A stretch of 64,000 nt of DNA from Candidatus Eremiobacter antarcticus. Its GTDB lineage: Bacteria > Vulcanimicrobiota > Vulcanimicrobiia > Eremiobacterales > Eremiobacteraceae. This document shows positions 37,772-45,696 of this stretch, piece by piece. Each line of letters starts with the position of its first letter. Within the stretch, counting starts at the first letter, position 1. The position numbers and the translations under genes were made by a program. The notes under the pieces are model-generated. The model had not been told where the DNA came from. It saw only the letters and a program-made list of their open reading frames with translations, and did no database searches. The stretch lies in assembly GCA_003244105.1 (NCBI GenBank), contig QHBK01000004.1, forward strand, positions 62,001 through 126,000. The letters run 5' to 3'.

Positions 37772-38953
37772 GTGCGCGTGGCCTTCGTCCACGATTACCT
37801 GACCCAGTACGGCGGAGCCGAACGAGTGCTGCTCGAGATGCATAAGCTGTATCCGCAGGCTCCCGTCTACACGTCGCTCTATCGGCCGGATGCATTTGCC
37901 GGCCGCTTTCGTCACATCACGGTGCGCACGAGCTTCTTGCAGCGCATCCCCGCTGCGGCCCAGCATTTTCGCGAGATGCTGCCGCTGTATCCGCTGGCAT
38001 TCCGATCGCTCGATCTGCGCGGTTACGACCTGGTCATCTCATCGACCACCTCGTTCGCTAAGGCCGTGCGGGTCCCGGCTCGCGCGCTGCACATCTCCTA
38101 TGTCAATACGCCGACGAGGTTTTTGTGGTATCCAGAAGAGTATGCGAGCCGGCTCACGCCCGCGCTGGCGCGGCCGTTGCTGTCGGCAGTCACGCCGCTC
38201 ATGAGGCGTTGGGATTTTGCAGCCGCTCAGCGGCCGCATTTTTTGATCGCAAATTCGTTCAATGTCGCCCGCCGCATCATGGAGTGCTACCGCAGACACA
38301 GCGACGTGCTGCATTGCCCCGTGGACGTTGATGAGTTTGCATCGACGAATACGGCGGACGATCGGCTCGATGAAGCGCCCCTGCCCTTTCACGCGGGCGA
38401 GCCGTTCTATCTCGTGATGACGCGGCTGTTGCCGTACAAGCGTGTCGAGCTCGCGGTTGCGGCCTGCAATCAGTTGCGCGCGAATCTTCTCGTGGTGGGA
38501 AGCGGTCCGCAGGAAAACCGGCTGCGGCAATTGGCAGGGCCGACCGTACGCTTCGCCGGGACGGTTAGTGAAGCGAAGCGCCGGGAAGCGCTCCAGCGGG
38601 CTCGGGCAGTCATCGTCTCGGGGATCGAGGACCTCGGGCTGGTAGCGCTCGAGGCGGCTGCCGCCGGAACGCCGACGGTCGCGTTCGCACGCGGAGGGTC
38701 GCTGGAAACCGTCGTTGAACGCGAAACCGGCGTGTTTTTTTATGAACCGTCGCCGGATTCGCTCATGCGCGCGCTCCAACAGACAACACACCTGAACTTC
38801 GGCTCGGACGTCATGCGGGCACACGCTCGCAGGTTCTCGAGCGACGCGTTCCGCGCCAAACTGACAGCGTTCATCGAACGCTACGTCGGCGAGTTTCAGT
38901 CGCGCACACTGGCGGCGGCGGCGGCGCCGGTTGTTCCGAGCCGCCTTCGTTGA
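37772..38953 (+). CDS. Glycosyltransferase family 4
   Basis: The 393-residue GT-B enzyme starts at a GTG (RVAFVHDYLTQYGGAERVLLEMH), with the GGAER loop typical of lipopolysaccharide or exopolysaccharide mannosyl and glucosyl transferases. The C-terminal block IVSGIEDLGLVALEAAAAGTPTVAF holds the E-x7-E pair. AAGG lies about seven bases upstream. Its stop overlaps the next gene by four bases (TTGA), which suggests a functional link to the following unknown protein. Confidence 0.88.
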   Translation: MRVAFVHDYLTQYGGAERVLLEMHKLYPQAPVYTSLYRPDAFAGRFRHITVRTSFLQRIPAAAQHFREMLPLYPLAFRSLDLRGYDLVISSTTSFAKAVRVPARALHISYVNTPTRFLWYPEEYASRLTPALARPLLSAVTPLMRRWDFAAAQRPHFLIANSFNVARRIMECYRRHSDVLHCPVDVDEFASTNTADDRLDEAPLPFHAGEPFYLVMTRLLPYKRVELAVAACNQLRANLLVVGSGPQENRLRQLAGPTVRFAGTVSEAKRREALQRARAVIVSGIEDLGLVALEAAAAGTPTVAFARGGSLETVVERETGVFFYEPSPDSLMRALQQTTHLNFGSDVMRAHARRFSSDAFRAKLTAFIERYVGEFQSRTLAAAAAPVVPSRLR

Positions 38954-39909
38954 CCGGCAAGCCACGCATTCCGCATCTCGATCCCGCCAAGCTGTCTTTC
39001 ACGACGCTTCGCACTCGTCCGTCAAAGGTGAGCGCGCAGGCGCTGGCCACACCGCCGCGCGCGGGTGCGTCCTTCGACGATTTCTTGCGCGGATTGCCGG
39101 ACATCCTCGCTGCCCGCGATTTGCGCTCCCTCCTGGGCGACGTGGCCACCGCGCATCGCGCGGGCAAGATGATCGCCGTCGGGATCGGCGGACATGTGAT
39201 CAAGACGGGCTTGAGTCCCGTGCTGTGCGATTTGATGCGATCCGGCATCGTGAACGCCGTCGCGGGCAATGGGTCCATCTGCATCCACGACGTCGAACTT
39301 GCGTTGGCCGGCAAGACGTCGGAAGACGTCGACGACTCGCTGCGCGACGGTTCGTTCGGCATGGCGGGGGAAACCGCCGACTTCATCCTGGATGCGATTG
39401 CCGCCGAGGGCCCACGGGTGGGTGTCGGTCGAGCGCTCGGCAACGCGCTCTTGCGCCGCAGCGACGCCGCAACCGATGTGTCAATCCTGGCGCAAGGCGC
39501 GCTGCTCGACATACCGGTCACAGTGCATGTCGCCATCGGGTCGGACATCGTGCACATGCATCCAAAGGCGGATGGCGCGAGCCTCGGCGCAGCCAGCCTG
39601 TTGGATTTTCGTCTTTTCAGCGACGTCGTGGCAGCGGTGACGGACGGCGGCGTCTACCTCAACGTCGGGTCGTCCGTCATTATGCCGGAAACGTTTCTGA
39701 AGGCGCTGTCGATGGCGAGGAATCTGGGCTACCGCGGCACGTTCACCACCGCTGACTTCGACTTCATCCGGCATTACCGGCCTCGCACGAACGTCGTCGT
39801 GCGGCCGCATCTCGACGGTGGACGCGGCTATTCGTTCACCGGACATCACGAGCTGATGATCCCGCTGTTCGTGGCGGCCCTGCGTTCGGAGCTGGCTTCA
39901 GGCGCATGA
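38950..39909 (+). CDS. Conserved protein of unknown function, possibly deoxyhypusine-synthase-like
   Basis: The 319-residue protein is cytosolic. It has a conserved-looking core: KMIAVGIGGHVIKTGLSPVLCDLM (about 73-96), GNGSICIHDVELALAGKTSEDV (about 107-128), SFGMAGETADF and a GASLGAASLLDFRLF segment. The pattern recalls the Rossmann-like deoxyhypusine synthase fold, but I see no clear catalytic lysine motif, so this is tentative. A TTG start overlaps the GT4 stop and the rhomboid gene overlaps its stop, so it is in one operon with them. Confidence 0.5.
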   Translation: MTGKPRIPHLDPAKLSFTTLRTRPSKVSAQALATPPRAGASFDDFLRGLPDILAARDLRSLLGDVATAHRAGKMIAVGIGGHVIKTGLSPVLCDLMRSGIVNAVAGNGSICIHDVELALAGKTSEDVDDSLRDGSFGMAGETADFILDAIAAEGPRVGVGRALGNALLRRSDAATDVSILAQGALLDIPVTVHVAIGSDIVHMHPKADGASLGAASLLDFRLFSDVVAAVTDGGVYLNVGSSVIMPETFLKALSMARNLGYRGTFTTADFDFIRHYRPRTNVVVRPHLDGGRGYSFTGHHELMIPLFVAALRSELASGA

Positions 39910-40511
39910 CGCTGCGCACCGCTCCCTTCACGGCGCTCATGCTGCTGGTTTGCTGGGTCGTGTTCGCGCTCGACCGGCTGGGAAGTCACGGAGAACAAAT
40001 CGGGCCGCTGATGGCGGCCGGCGCGATCCAGTCATCCCTCATCCAGAACGGCCAGTGGTGGCGTCTGGTGACCAGCGGCTTCTTGCACTTCACGTTCGTG
40101 CACATACTCTTCAACTCGTATGCGCTCTATCAGGCGGGCATCTTCGTCGAATACATGTACGGCAGCGCTCGCTACGCGGCGATCTATCTGCTCGCGTTGC
40201 TCGGAGGGGGCTTTGCGGCGTTTGTATCCACCATCGGCACTCCGGTGCCGACGGCGGGCGCCTCGGGCGCGATCATGGGAGTCTTCGGAGCCATCGCCGT
40301 GTTGGCATTCAAGCTGCCGCCGCTGCGCGGTCAGTTGCTGCAGGCCGCACTGATGCCCATCGTGTTGACGTTGGGCTACGGGTTCATGAACCAAAACGTA
40401 TCGAATGCCGGACACATCGGCGGCTTGATCGCGGGCGCTCTGGTGGCGTTGCTGCTGACGCCCGTGCGCGGGCGAGCGCTGATCGCGAGGGCCTCCTCAC
40501 AGGCGCTCTGA
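39906..40511 (+). CDS. Rhomboid family intramembrane serine protease
   Basis: The 201-residue protein has six hydrophobic helices, the serine motif GASGAIMG and the histidine in NAGHIGG near the last helix, which together form the catalytic dyad. An early WWRLVTSGFLHFTFVHILFNSYAL segment matches the family. It cleaves substrates inside the inner membrane; the substrates are unknown. It overlaps the preceding gene by four bases and the convergent GT4 gene by 15. Confidence 0.92.
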   Translation: MTLRTAPFTALMLLVCWVVFALDRLGSHGEQIGPLMAAGAIQSSLIQNGQWWRLVTSGFLHFTFVHILFNSYALYQAGIFVEYMYGSARYAAIYLLALLGGGFAAFVSTIGTPVPTAGASGAIMGVFGAIAVLAFKLPPLRGQLLQAALMPIVLTLGYGFMNQNVSNAGHIGGLIAGALVALLLTPVRGRALIARASSQAL

Positions 40512-41654
40512 AGGAACGTGGGCTCTGCCGCCGATCGCCTGCACCGTCCTTGCGATGACGTCCAGAGTTTTCTTGGCGCACTCATCCCACGACATCTGTG
40601 CGGCGCGCTCCCTGCCCGCCATCCGTAGGCGCAGGGCGAGTTGCTGGTCGGCCAAGACCGCCGCAAGCTGCTCGGACAAGACCTTCTCGTCACCCGCCGG
40701 AAAATAGATCGCCGCGTCGCCCCCGGCTTCGGGGACGCTGCTCGCGTTGGACGCCACCACCGGAACTCCGTGAGCCATCGCCTCAAGCACAGGCAGGCCG
40801 AAGCCTTCATACAACGAGGGAAACGCGAAGACGGCGGCGTTCGCGTAGAGCTGAGACAGGCGCACGTCGCTCACCTCACCCGTCATCAAGACCGGCACGG
40901 ACTGCTCCGGCTCAAAGCGCAGAACGCACTCGTCCGCTCCGTCTCTGACGGAGTCGATGCGCCCCTGCGCCCGTCCGCTGATCAGCTGCTTGCCCACCAT
41001 CACAAGCCCCGTGGTGAGGCGCAACGCGTCGGGCAAGGCGCGCATTGCGTCAAGCAAGGTTGCCGCGCCTTTGCGTGGTTCGTTCTCGCCGACGAAAAGG
41101 ACGTAACGCTCGGCTCCATCCAGCAGCACACCGCCGAAGGACTGCGCGGGTGGGTCCACGCCCAAGGGCACGACATGGATGCGCTCTCGCTCGACTCCCA
41201 GATGCTTCACGATTTCGTCCTTGGAAAACTCCGAGTCGGTGACGATCGCTTTTGCGCGGGCGGCGGTCGTGCGGAACGGTGTTTGCTCGCTAAGCCGCGT
41301 TCTCTCGTTCGACGAAGGAGACGCGAACGGCCAAACGTCGTGCACCGTTGCGATGCTCGTCACCGGTGCGGTCCAGGTCATGCCGTTCCACGGATACCAG
41401 ACAGCGTCGAGCGCCAACGAGGACGCATGTGCGCGATGCTTCACGATCAAATCGTCGCGCTGGAAGATGCGGCTCAGCCCGCGCTTCGGCGGTCCTAAGA
41501 ACAACTGCGGCATGAGCAGGACGATCTCCACGCCACCGGCCGCCCCCGCACCAGCATCGAACCAGCGTTGCAAAAGAGCGCGCGCATAGCGGCCGATGCC
41601 GCGGCGATCGTTCAGAAGATTTTTGGCGTCCACGCCGATGCGCAAGCGCTGCAA
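40497..41654 (-). CDS. Glycosyltransferase family 4
   Basis: The 385-residue protein is a GT-B enzyme with RIGVDAKNLLNDRRGIGRYARAL at the N-terminus and the donor-site block PSLYEGFGLPVLEAMAHGVPVVAS. This is the mannosyltransferase-like branch often linked to surface polysaccharides. It is a single minus-strand gene, convergent with the rhomboid gene and divergent from the cation exchanger over 100 bases. Confidence 0.9.
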   Translation of the reverse strand: MQRLRIGVDAKNLLNDRRGIGRYARALLQRWFDAGAGAAGGVEIVLLMPQLFLGPPKRGLSRIFQRDDLIVKHRAHASSLALDAVWYPWNGMTWTAPVTSIATVHDVWPFASPSSNERTRLSEQTPFRTTAARAKAIVTDSEFSKDEIVKHLGVERERIHVVPLGVDPPAQSFGGVLLDGAERYVLFVGENEPRKGAATLLDAMRALPDALRLTTGLVMVGKQLISGRAQGRIDSVRDGADECVLRFEPEQSVPVLMTGEVSDVRLSQLYANAAVFAFPSLYEGFGLPVLEAMAHGVPVVASNASSVPEAGGDAAIYFPAGDEKVLSEQLAAVLADQQLALRLRMAGRERAAQMSWDECAKKTLDVIARTVQAIGGRAHVPSERL

Positions 41655-41755
41655 CTCAGCTGAAAGCTTGTCGAGCGTGACGGCGTGCCGTCATCGTGGG
41701 ATGGCGCAAGGGCGTGGACAAGGGAAGCAATTTACGCGGGCTAAACCGTGGCCCG

Positions 41756-42748
41756 ATGTCGATCGTCCTTCAAGTGCTCGGAGCGCTTGTGCTCGTCGTG
41801 GTGGCAAGCGACGCGTTCACGAACGCCGTCGAATGGATGGGCGCGATTTTCGGTTTGACGCGCAGCGCGGTCGGTTCAGTGGTTGCCGCCATCGGATCAT
41901 CGCTGCCCGAGACGATGGTCGCCCTCATAGCGCTGCTCGTGCTGCACGACGCGCAAAGCCACGCCATCGGGATCGGGGCGGTGCTGGGCGCGCCACTCAT
42001 GCTGAGCACCGTTGTTTTCTGTTTGATCGGCGTCACGGCGCTTTCACGAGGCGTCAAAGGCGTGCCGGGAGCACTGCAAGTTCCAGTGCCTGACACGCTG
42101 TTCGGCACCGGCTTGTTCTGCGCGACCTTTGCGCTGGCGCTGGCAGCGTCCTTTGTCTCTGGTCTCGTGTCGCATGTCGCTGCCGCGGTGCTGGTCCTGG
42201 GAGCATACGCGCTCTATCTTGCCTATCATCTGCGAAGCGACAAACCAGAAGCCGACGAGTCGCCGCCTCGTCTGCGCATCGCACCCAAGCTTGCGCAGCC
42301 GCCGCTCGCGCTTGTGATCACGCAGCTTGTCGTGGCGCTGGTGCTGACCATTGTCGCCTCGCGCTGGTTTGTCGCATCCGTGGGCTTGGCATCGCAGACC
42401 TTGAGCATATCGCCGTTTCTCGTCTCGGTGTTCCTGACGCCGATCGCGACCGAGCTGCCGGAGGTCAGCAATGTGCTGCTCTGGATGCGGCGTGGGCAGG
42501 ACGAGCTTGGCCTCGGCAACGTGCTCGGCGCGATGATGTTCCAGACGTCGATCACGTGTGCCATCGCGATGATCGCCACGTCGTGGCAGCTGGACGAGAG
42601 CGCCCGCGTGGCCGCAGCCGTCGCGCTGCTCTCGACGCTCTTCGTGCTGGGCTGGACAGCGCTGCGGCGTCGCGTCGAGCCGCTTGCCCTTGCGGCGGGA
42701 GGCGTCTTCTATATCGGCTACGTCGCCTATGTGATCGCGCGCACGTAG
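41756..42748 (+). CDS. Sodium/calcium exchanger family membrane protein
   Basis: The 330-residue protein has about ten hydrophobic helices. It carries two inverted alpha-repeat motifs (VGSVVAAIGSSLPETMVALIA and LTPIATELPEVSNVLLWMR) with the conserved GSSLPE and TELPE acidic residues of the CaCA family (YrbG-like). It should exchange Na+ or H+ for Ca2+ at the inner membrane. The ATG at 41756 begins the first helix. It converges with, and abuts, the CPBP protease gene. Confidence 0.9.
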   Translation: MSIVLQVLGALVLVVVASDAFTNAVEWMGAIFGLTRSAVGSVVAAIGSSLPETMVALIALLVLHDAQSHAIGIGAVLGAPLMLSTVVFCLIGVTALSRGVKGVPGALQVPVPDTLFGTGLFCATFALALAASFVSGLVSHVAAAVLVLGAYALYLAYHLRSDKPEADESPPRLRIAPKLAQPPLALVITQLVVALVLTIVASRWFVASVGLASQTLSISPFLVSVFLTPIATELPEVSNVLLWMRRGQDELGLGNVLGAMMFQTSITCAIAMIATSWQLDESARVAAAVALLSTLFVLGWTALRRRVEPLALAAGGVFYIGYVAYVIART

Positions 42749-43576
42749 CTACGATTTGACGAACTGGGGCGCGACATATGCGATGACCAAGGAGATGGTG
42801 TTGACCGTCGCATGCGCCAAGATATTCGGCCACAGCGTCTGCATGCGGTAGTACAACCACGCGAGCCCGACCCCGATGAGGAAGATAGGAAGGAAACTCC
42901 AGCGCTCCCAATGCGCGAGCCCGAAAATGACGGCGCTGATGCCGATCGCGTACATGGGCGCCATGCGCTGAGCCAACCCCGCAAAGACGAAACCGCGGAA
43001 AAAAATCTCCTCCGCGAGCGGCGCGACGATGCAGACTGACATCAGGTCCAAGAGAAAGTCGAACGCGCCGTGATGTTTGGTGAGAGCGAGCGCTTGGGGC
43101 TGCGGATGGGGGCCGAAGAAATGCGTCTGGATACTCACCAAGAGCGCGCTCCCGACGAAAAGGATCGCGCCCATGAGCGCGCCGGTTCGCAACTGCGCCG
43201 GTTTCGCAGCCACACCGACCCCAAGGCTGCGGGTGCTTGCGCCGAAAGCCATGCGGGCGAGGAAGAGCGTGGCGACCGCAAGCGCGACCTCAGACGTCAC
43301 CGACAGCAGCCAAAGGTTCTTTGCGGTCAAGAGATTGGTGATGAAGTTCGGATCGCGCAACTCGCTTTGCAGGTGCGCCGGGATGATCCGCTGTCTGAGT
43401 ATCTCCGGATGCTGATGCAAGAAGATGATGATAAAGCCGGCGGTCTGCACCAAGACAAAGCAGCCGATGCACAGCACGGCGAGCGCGAACACGGCCCAGC
43501 CGTTCCAGCGCGACCCCAGAAAGGCCGGAGCGTCCGTGCGCGTGGACGCCGTCACCGTCTGGATCGTATCAGCCAC
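42749..43576 (-). CDS. CPBP family intramembrane metalloprotease
   Basis: The 275-residue protein has about seven hydrophobic segments and the CPBP (Abi/CAAX) motifs: EEIFFRG, a histidine in VIFGLAHWE and another in NILAHATVN. Relatives are membrane proteases involved in prenyl-protein processing or bacteriocin self-immunity; the role here is unknown. It starts immediately after the ksgA stop and is the third gene of the G5-3D/ksgA operon. Confidence 0.9.
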   Translation of the reverse strand: MADTIQTVTASTRTDAPAFLGSRWNGWAVFALAVLCIGCFVLVQTAGFIIIFLHQHPEILRQRIIPAHLQSELRDPNFITNLLTAKNLWLLSVTSEVALAVATLFLARMAFGASTRSLGVGVAAKPAQLRTGALMGAILFVGSALLVSIQTHFFGPHPQPQALALTKHHGAFDFLLDLMSVCIVAPLAEEIFFRGFVFAGLAQRMAPMYAIGISAVIFGLAHWERWSFLPIFLIGVGLAWLYYRMQTLWPNILAHATVNTISLVIAYVAPQFVKS

Positions 43577-44458
43577 TCAAATGCCTCCCTGAGCGACGCG
43601 CCGTCGCACGAGTTCTTCCGCCAACCGGCAAAAGTCGGTCAGGGAGAGCCGCTCTGCGCGGACGGTCTGTGAAAGACCGGTCGCGCTCAGCGCGTCTTGC
43701 ACGGTTTTTCGCAGTTCGGCCATTTCCCCTCGACTGCCGGCAAGCACGCTGTTGATCAGCGTTTTGCGGCGGTGACCGAACGCTGCGCGCACGAGCTTCA
43801 GGAACAGCGCTTCAGTCTCAGGCATCAACAGCCGTTGTTTGCGGGGCGTCAATCGTATGACTGATGAGGCCACAAGTGGCGGCGGATAAAAGCCGGCAGC
43901 GCCGACGTCGAACGCTTTTTCCAGCTCGCTGAAATAATTGGCAAAGACGGTTAGACTGCCGTAGTCGGCCGTCATCGGCTTTGCCGTCAGCCGTTGCGCG
44001 TATTCGCGCTGCACCATGATCACCGCGCAGTCGAGGAGGTCGCCGAGCTCGAGAATTCGCTCCAGCAGCGGAGTAGTGATGTAGTATGGCAGATTGCCGC
44101 AGACTGCCGACGGAAGCCGGTGGGAGCGCAGATCGGTCGCGTAATCGTACGTCAGGGCGTCTTGGTTGTCGACGGTCACCGCCGGCATCGCATCGAAGCG
44201 CTCGCGCAAGACGGCGCAGAGATCGCGATCGATCTCCAAACAGGTCACGCTGGCGGCTCTGGCGGCGAGCGGTGCCGTCAACGTGCCGGTACCGCCGCCG
44301 ATCTCGATAACGTGAGCGCCGGCGGGCACGAGCTGCGCGATGCGCATGGCCACGCGAGGGTCGGTGAGGAAGTTTTGCCCGAACCGCTTGCGTGGATGCA
44401 AACGCCGCGCGGCCAAAACGTTTTTCGGCGAAGGATAGTGGGATTGGTCGAAGGCCAC
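43577..44458 (-). CDS. rsmA: 16S rRNA dimethyladenosine transferase RsmA (KsgA)
   Basis: The enzyme dimethylates two adenosines near the 3' end of 16S rRNA during 30S assembly. The 293-residue protein has KRFGQNFLTD, the SAM-binding VIEIGGGTGTLT (G in place of the usual P), and the catalytic NLPYYIT motif. The C-terminal helical domain is complete. It lies 58 bases after the G5-3D gene, the same neighbour order as yabE-ksgA in Firmicutes. Confidence 0.96.
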   Translation of the reverse strand: MAFDQSHYPSPKNVLAARRLHPRKRFGQNFLTDPRVAMRIAQLVPAGAHVIEIGGGTGTLTAPLAARAASVTCLEIDRDLCAVLRERFDAMPAVTVDNQDALTYDYATDLRSHRLPSAVCGNLPYYITTPLLERILELGDLLDCAVIMVQREYAQRLTAKPMTADYGSLTVFANYFSELEKAFDVGAAGFYPPPLVASSVIRLTPRKQRLLMPETEALFLKLVRAAFGHRRKTLINSVLAGSRGEMAELRKTVQDALSATGLSQTVRAERLSLTDFCRLAEELVRRRVAQGGI

Positions 44459-44516
44459 CGCTGCGCCGTTCGACCGAGCCGTCTGTTTTCTTTGAGGCCG
44501 CTACGCGCGGCTGTCG

Positions 44517-45353
44517 CTAACGGGGTTGGTGTAAGACGAAGACCCGGACGGTCTGACGGCCGAAGTTCAATGCGGCGCTGAGGGAGTTCATGCACAAGTC
44601 GATGCGGTGTCCGACGATCGCCCCACCCGTATCGGCCGCAATCGCGTTGCCATAACCGGGAATGAACAGATGGCTGCCGAGCGGTATGATGCGCGGGTCC
44701 ACGGCGACGACGCCATAGCGAGCGAGCAGCCCCGTCGCTGTTCGGCCGGTCGGAAACGCCTGCGCCGACCCTGCGGTGTATGCGGTGGCGACCATCGCCA
44801 CCATGCCGATGAGTTTGGTCACCTTCATCAGCGACATGGCCTCGTCCACCGTGCGCGGAGGACCTTGCACGACGATGCCCGGACGCGCGCGTTGTACGAG
44901 CACTCGTCCAATGGTTTGACGATCGACCGCTATCCGGTTCCATGTCGTGACGCGCTCGGTGACGACGTATACCGCGGGCACGCCTTTGCGCATGGTCTTT
45001 CGATGACCGGGCCGGACATCAGCGCTGATGCGGATCTGTGGGCGCACGTATTCGGAGACGTGGTGCGTGCGCAGCTCGGCTTTGATCGCGAGCGGTTCGA
45101 TCTTTGCGCCGGAGAGTGCGTCTCCGTTCTTCGGCGTCGTGAGCAATGACTCAGCCGCAGTGCTCGGAGCTGCCGCATTGGATGATGGCGGCGGGGCGGA
45201 CTCAGTGCTCCTTTGAAGCGCCGGCGCTTGCGCTGGAAGCGCTGCGGACGCTTCGCACTGTATCGTCGCCGACAACGCGGCGACCATGAGCAGCGCAGAT
45301 AGTCGGTGGAACGCGTGTTTGACACGCCGCGGCGAAGCTGTTGTGTCGGTCAA
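44517..45353 (-). CDS. G5 and 3D domain cell-wall protein (YabE/Rpf-like)
   Basis: The 278-residue exported protein has a signal peptide (residues about 15-38) and a Pro/Ala/Ser-rich linker. A G5-like domain follows (about 105-165, with KTMRKGVPAVYVVTERVT), then a C-terminal 3D domain (MVATAYTAGSAQAFPTGRTATG with the conserved Asp residues in VDPRIIPLGS and ADTGGAIVGHRIDLCM). 3D proteins are muralytic transglycosylases acting on peptidoglycan. It is the first gene of the operon with rsmA, read from the promoter at 45511-45540. Confidence 0.85.
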   Translation of the reverse strand: MTDTTASPRRVKHAFHRLSALLMVAALSATIQCEASAALPAQAPALQRSTESAPPPSSNAAAPSTAAESLLTTPKNGDALSGAKIEPLAIKAELRTHHVSEYVRPQIRISADVRPGHRKTMRKGVPAVYVVTERVTTWNRIAVDRQTIGRVLVQRARPGIVVQGPPRTVDEAMSLMKVTKLIGMVAMVATAYTAGSAQAFPTGRTATGLLARYGVVAVDPRIIPLGSHLFIPGYGNAIAADTGGAIVGHRIDLCMNSLSAALNFGRQTVRVFVLHQPR

Positions 45354-45510
45354 TTGTCAGTCCTCAAATCAAATGGGCAACAAATCGTTGCGCTAGGATG
45401 CTGGTCGCATGAGCGGGACTCGATTTGTGCCCGGTGTGATCGCGCGATAAGGGCGCGTATAAAGACTATGAAAGAAGTGGGAAAAGAACGAAGACTATTA
45501 AAACCTTGCG

Positions 45511-45540
45511 ATTATAACACGCTCTTCAAAACATCGTCAA
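45511..45540 (-). promoter_or_regulatory. Sigma-70-like promoter for the G5-3D/rsmA operon
   Basis: On the minus strand, TTGACG (45540-45535) is followed by an 18-base spacer and a perfect TATAAT (45516-45511). Transcription should start near 45504, leaving a leader of about 150 bases before the ATG at 45353. Confidence 0.7.
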
Positions 45541-45597
45541 TTTAGCGGGCGGGAAAAGCACACACGAGCCTCAATAAACGTTGTGTTCAGCAGTTAT

Positions 45598-45624
45598 TGT
45601 ACCGATATGAGCAAATATGTACCG
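45598..45624 (+). repeat. TGTACCG direct repeat upstream of a GT4 gene
   Basis: TGTACCG occurs at 45598 and again at 45618, 20 bases apart (about two helix turns), which is operator-like. The longer form TGTACCGATAT (45598-45608) also occurs upstream of pilT/moeA, on the minus strand at 25546-25556. The regulator, if any, is unknown. Confidence 0.35.
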
Positions 45625-45696
45625 TCATTCGAAATGTGGGTTCCGCAACCAGAACGATGAGGCAGCGCTGGGCTGGCGAATGAGAGCCTGGTCGCC

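Larger units (their letters stand above)
45354..45696. other. AT-richer 343-base divergent intergenic region
   Basis: This region separates the G5-3D gene (minus) from a GT4 gene (plus) and is clearly richer in A and T than its surroundings. It contains a good minus-strand promoter (45511-45540) and a direct repeat near the GT4 side (45598-45624). A short plus-strand ORF across 45306-45545 has no ribosome binding site and is not protein-like. I see no RNA gene. Confidence 0.5.

Noticed and set aside
42990-43000. A-run in the CPBP gene as a terminator T-tract on the minus strand
   Set aside because: It is the coding sequence of the EEIFFRG motif and no stem precedes it.
45306-45545. Plus-strand ORF in the AT-richer divergent region
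   Set aside because: No ribosome binding site, not protein-like, overlaps the G5-3D start and its minus-strand promoter.
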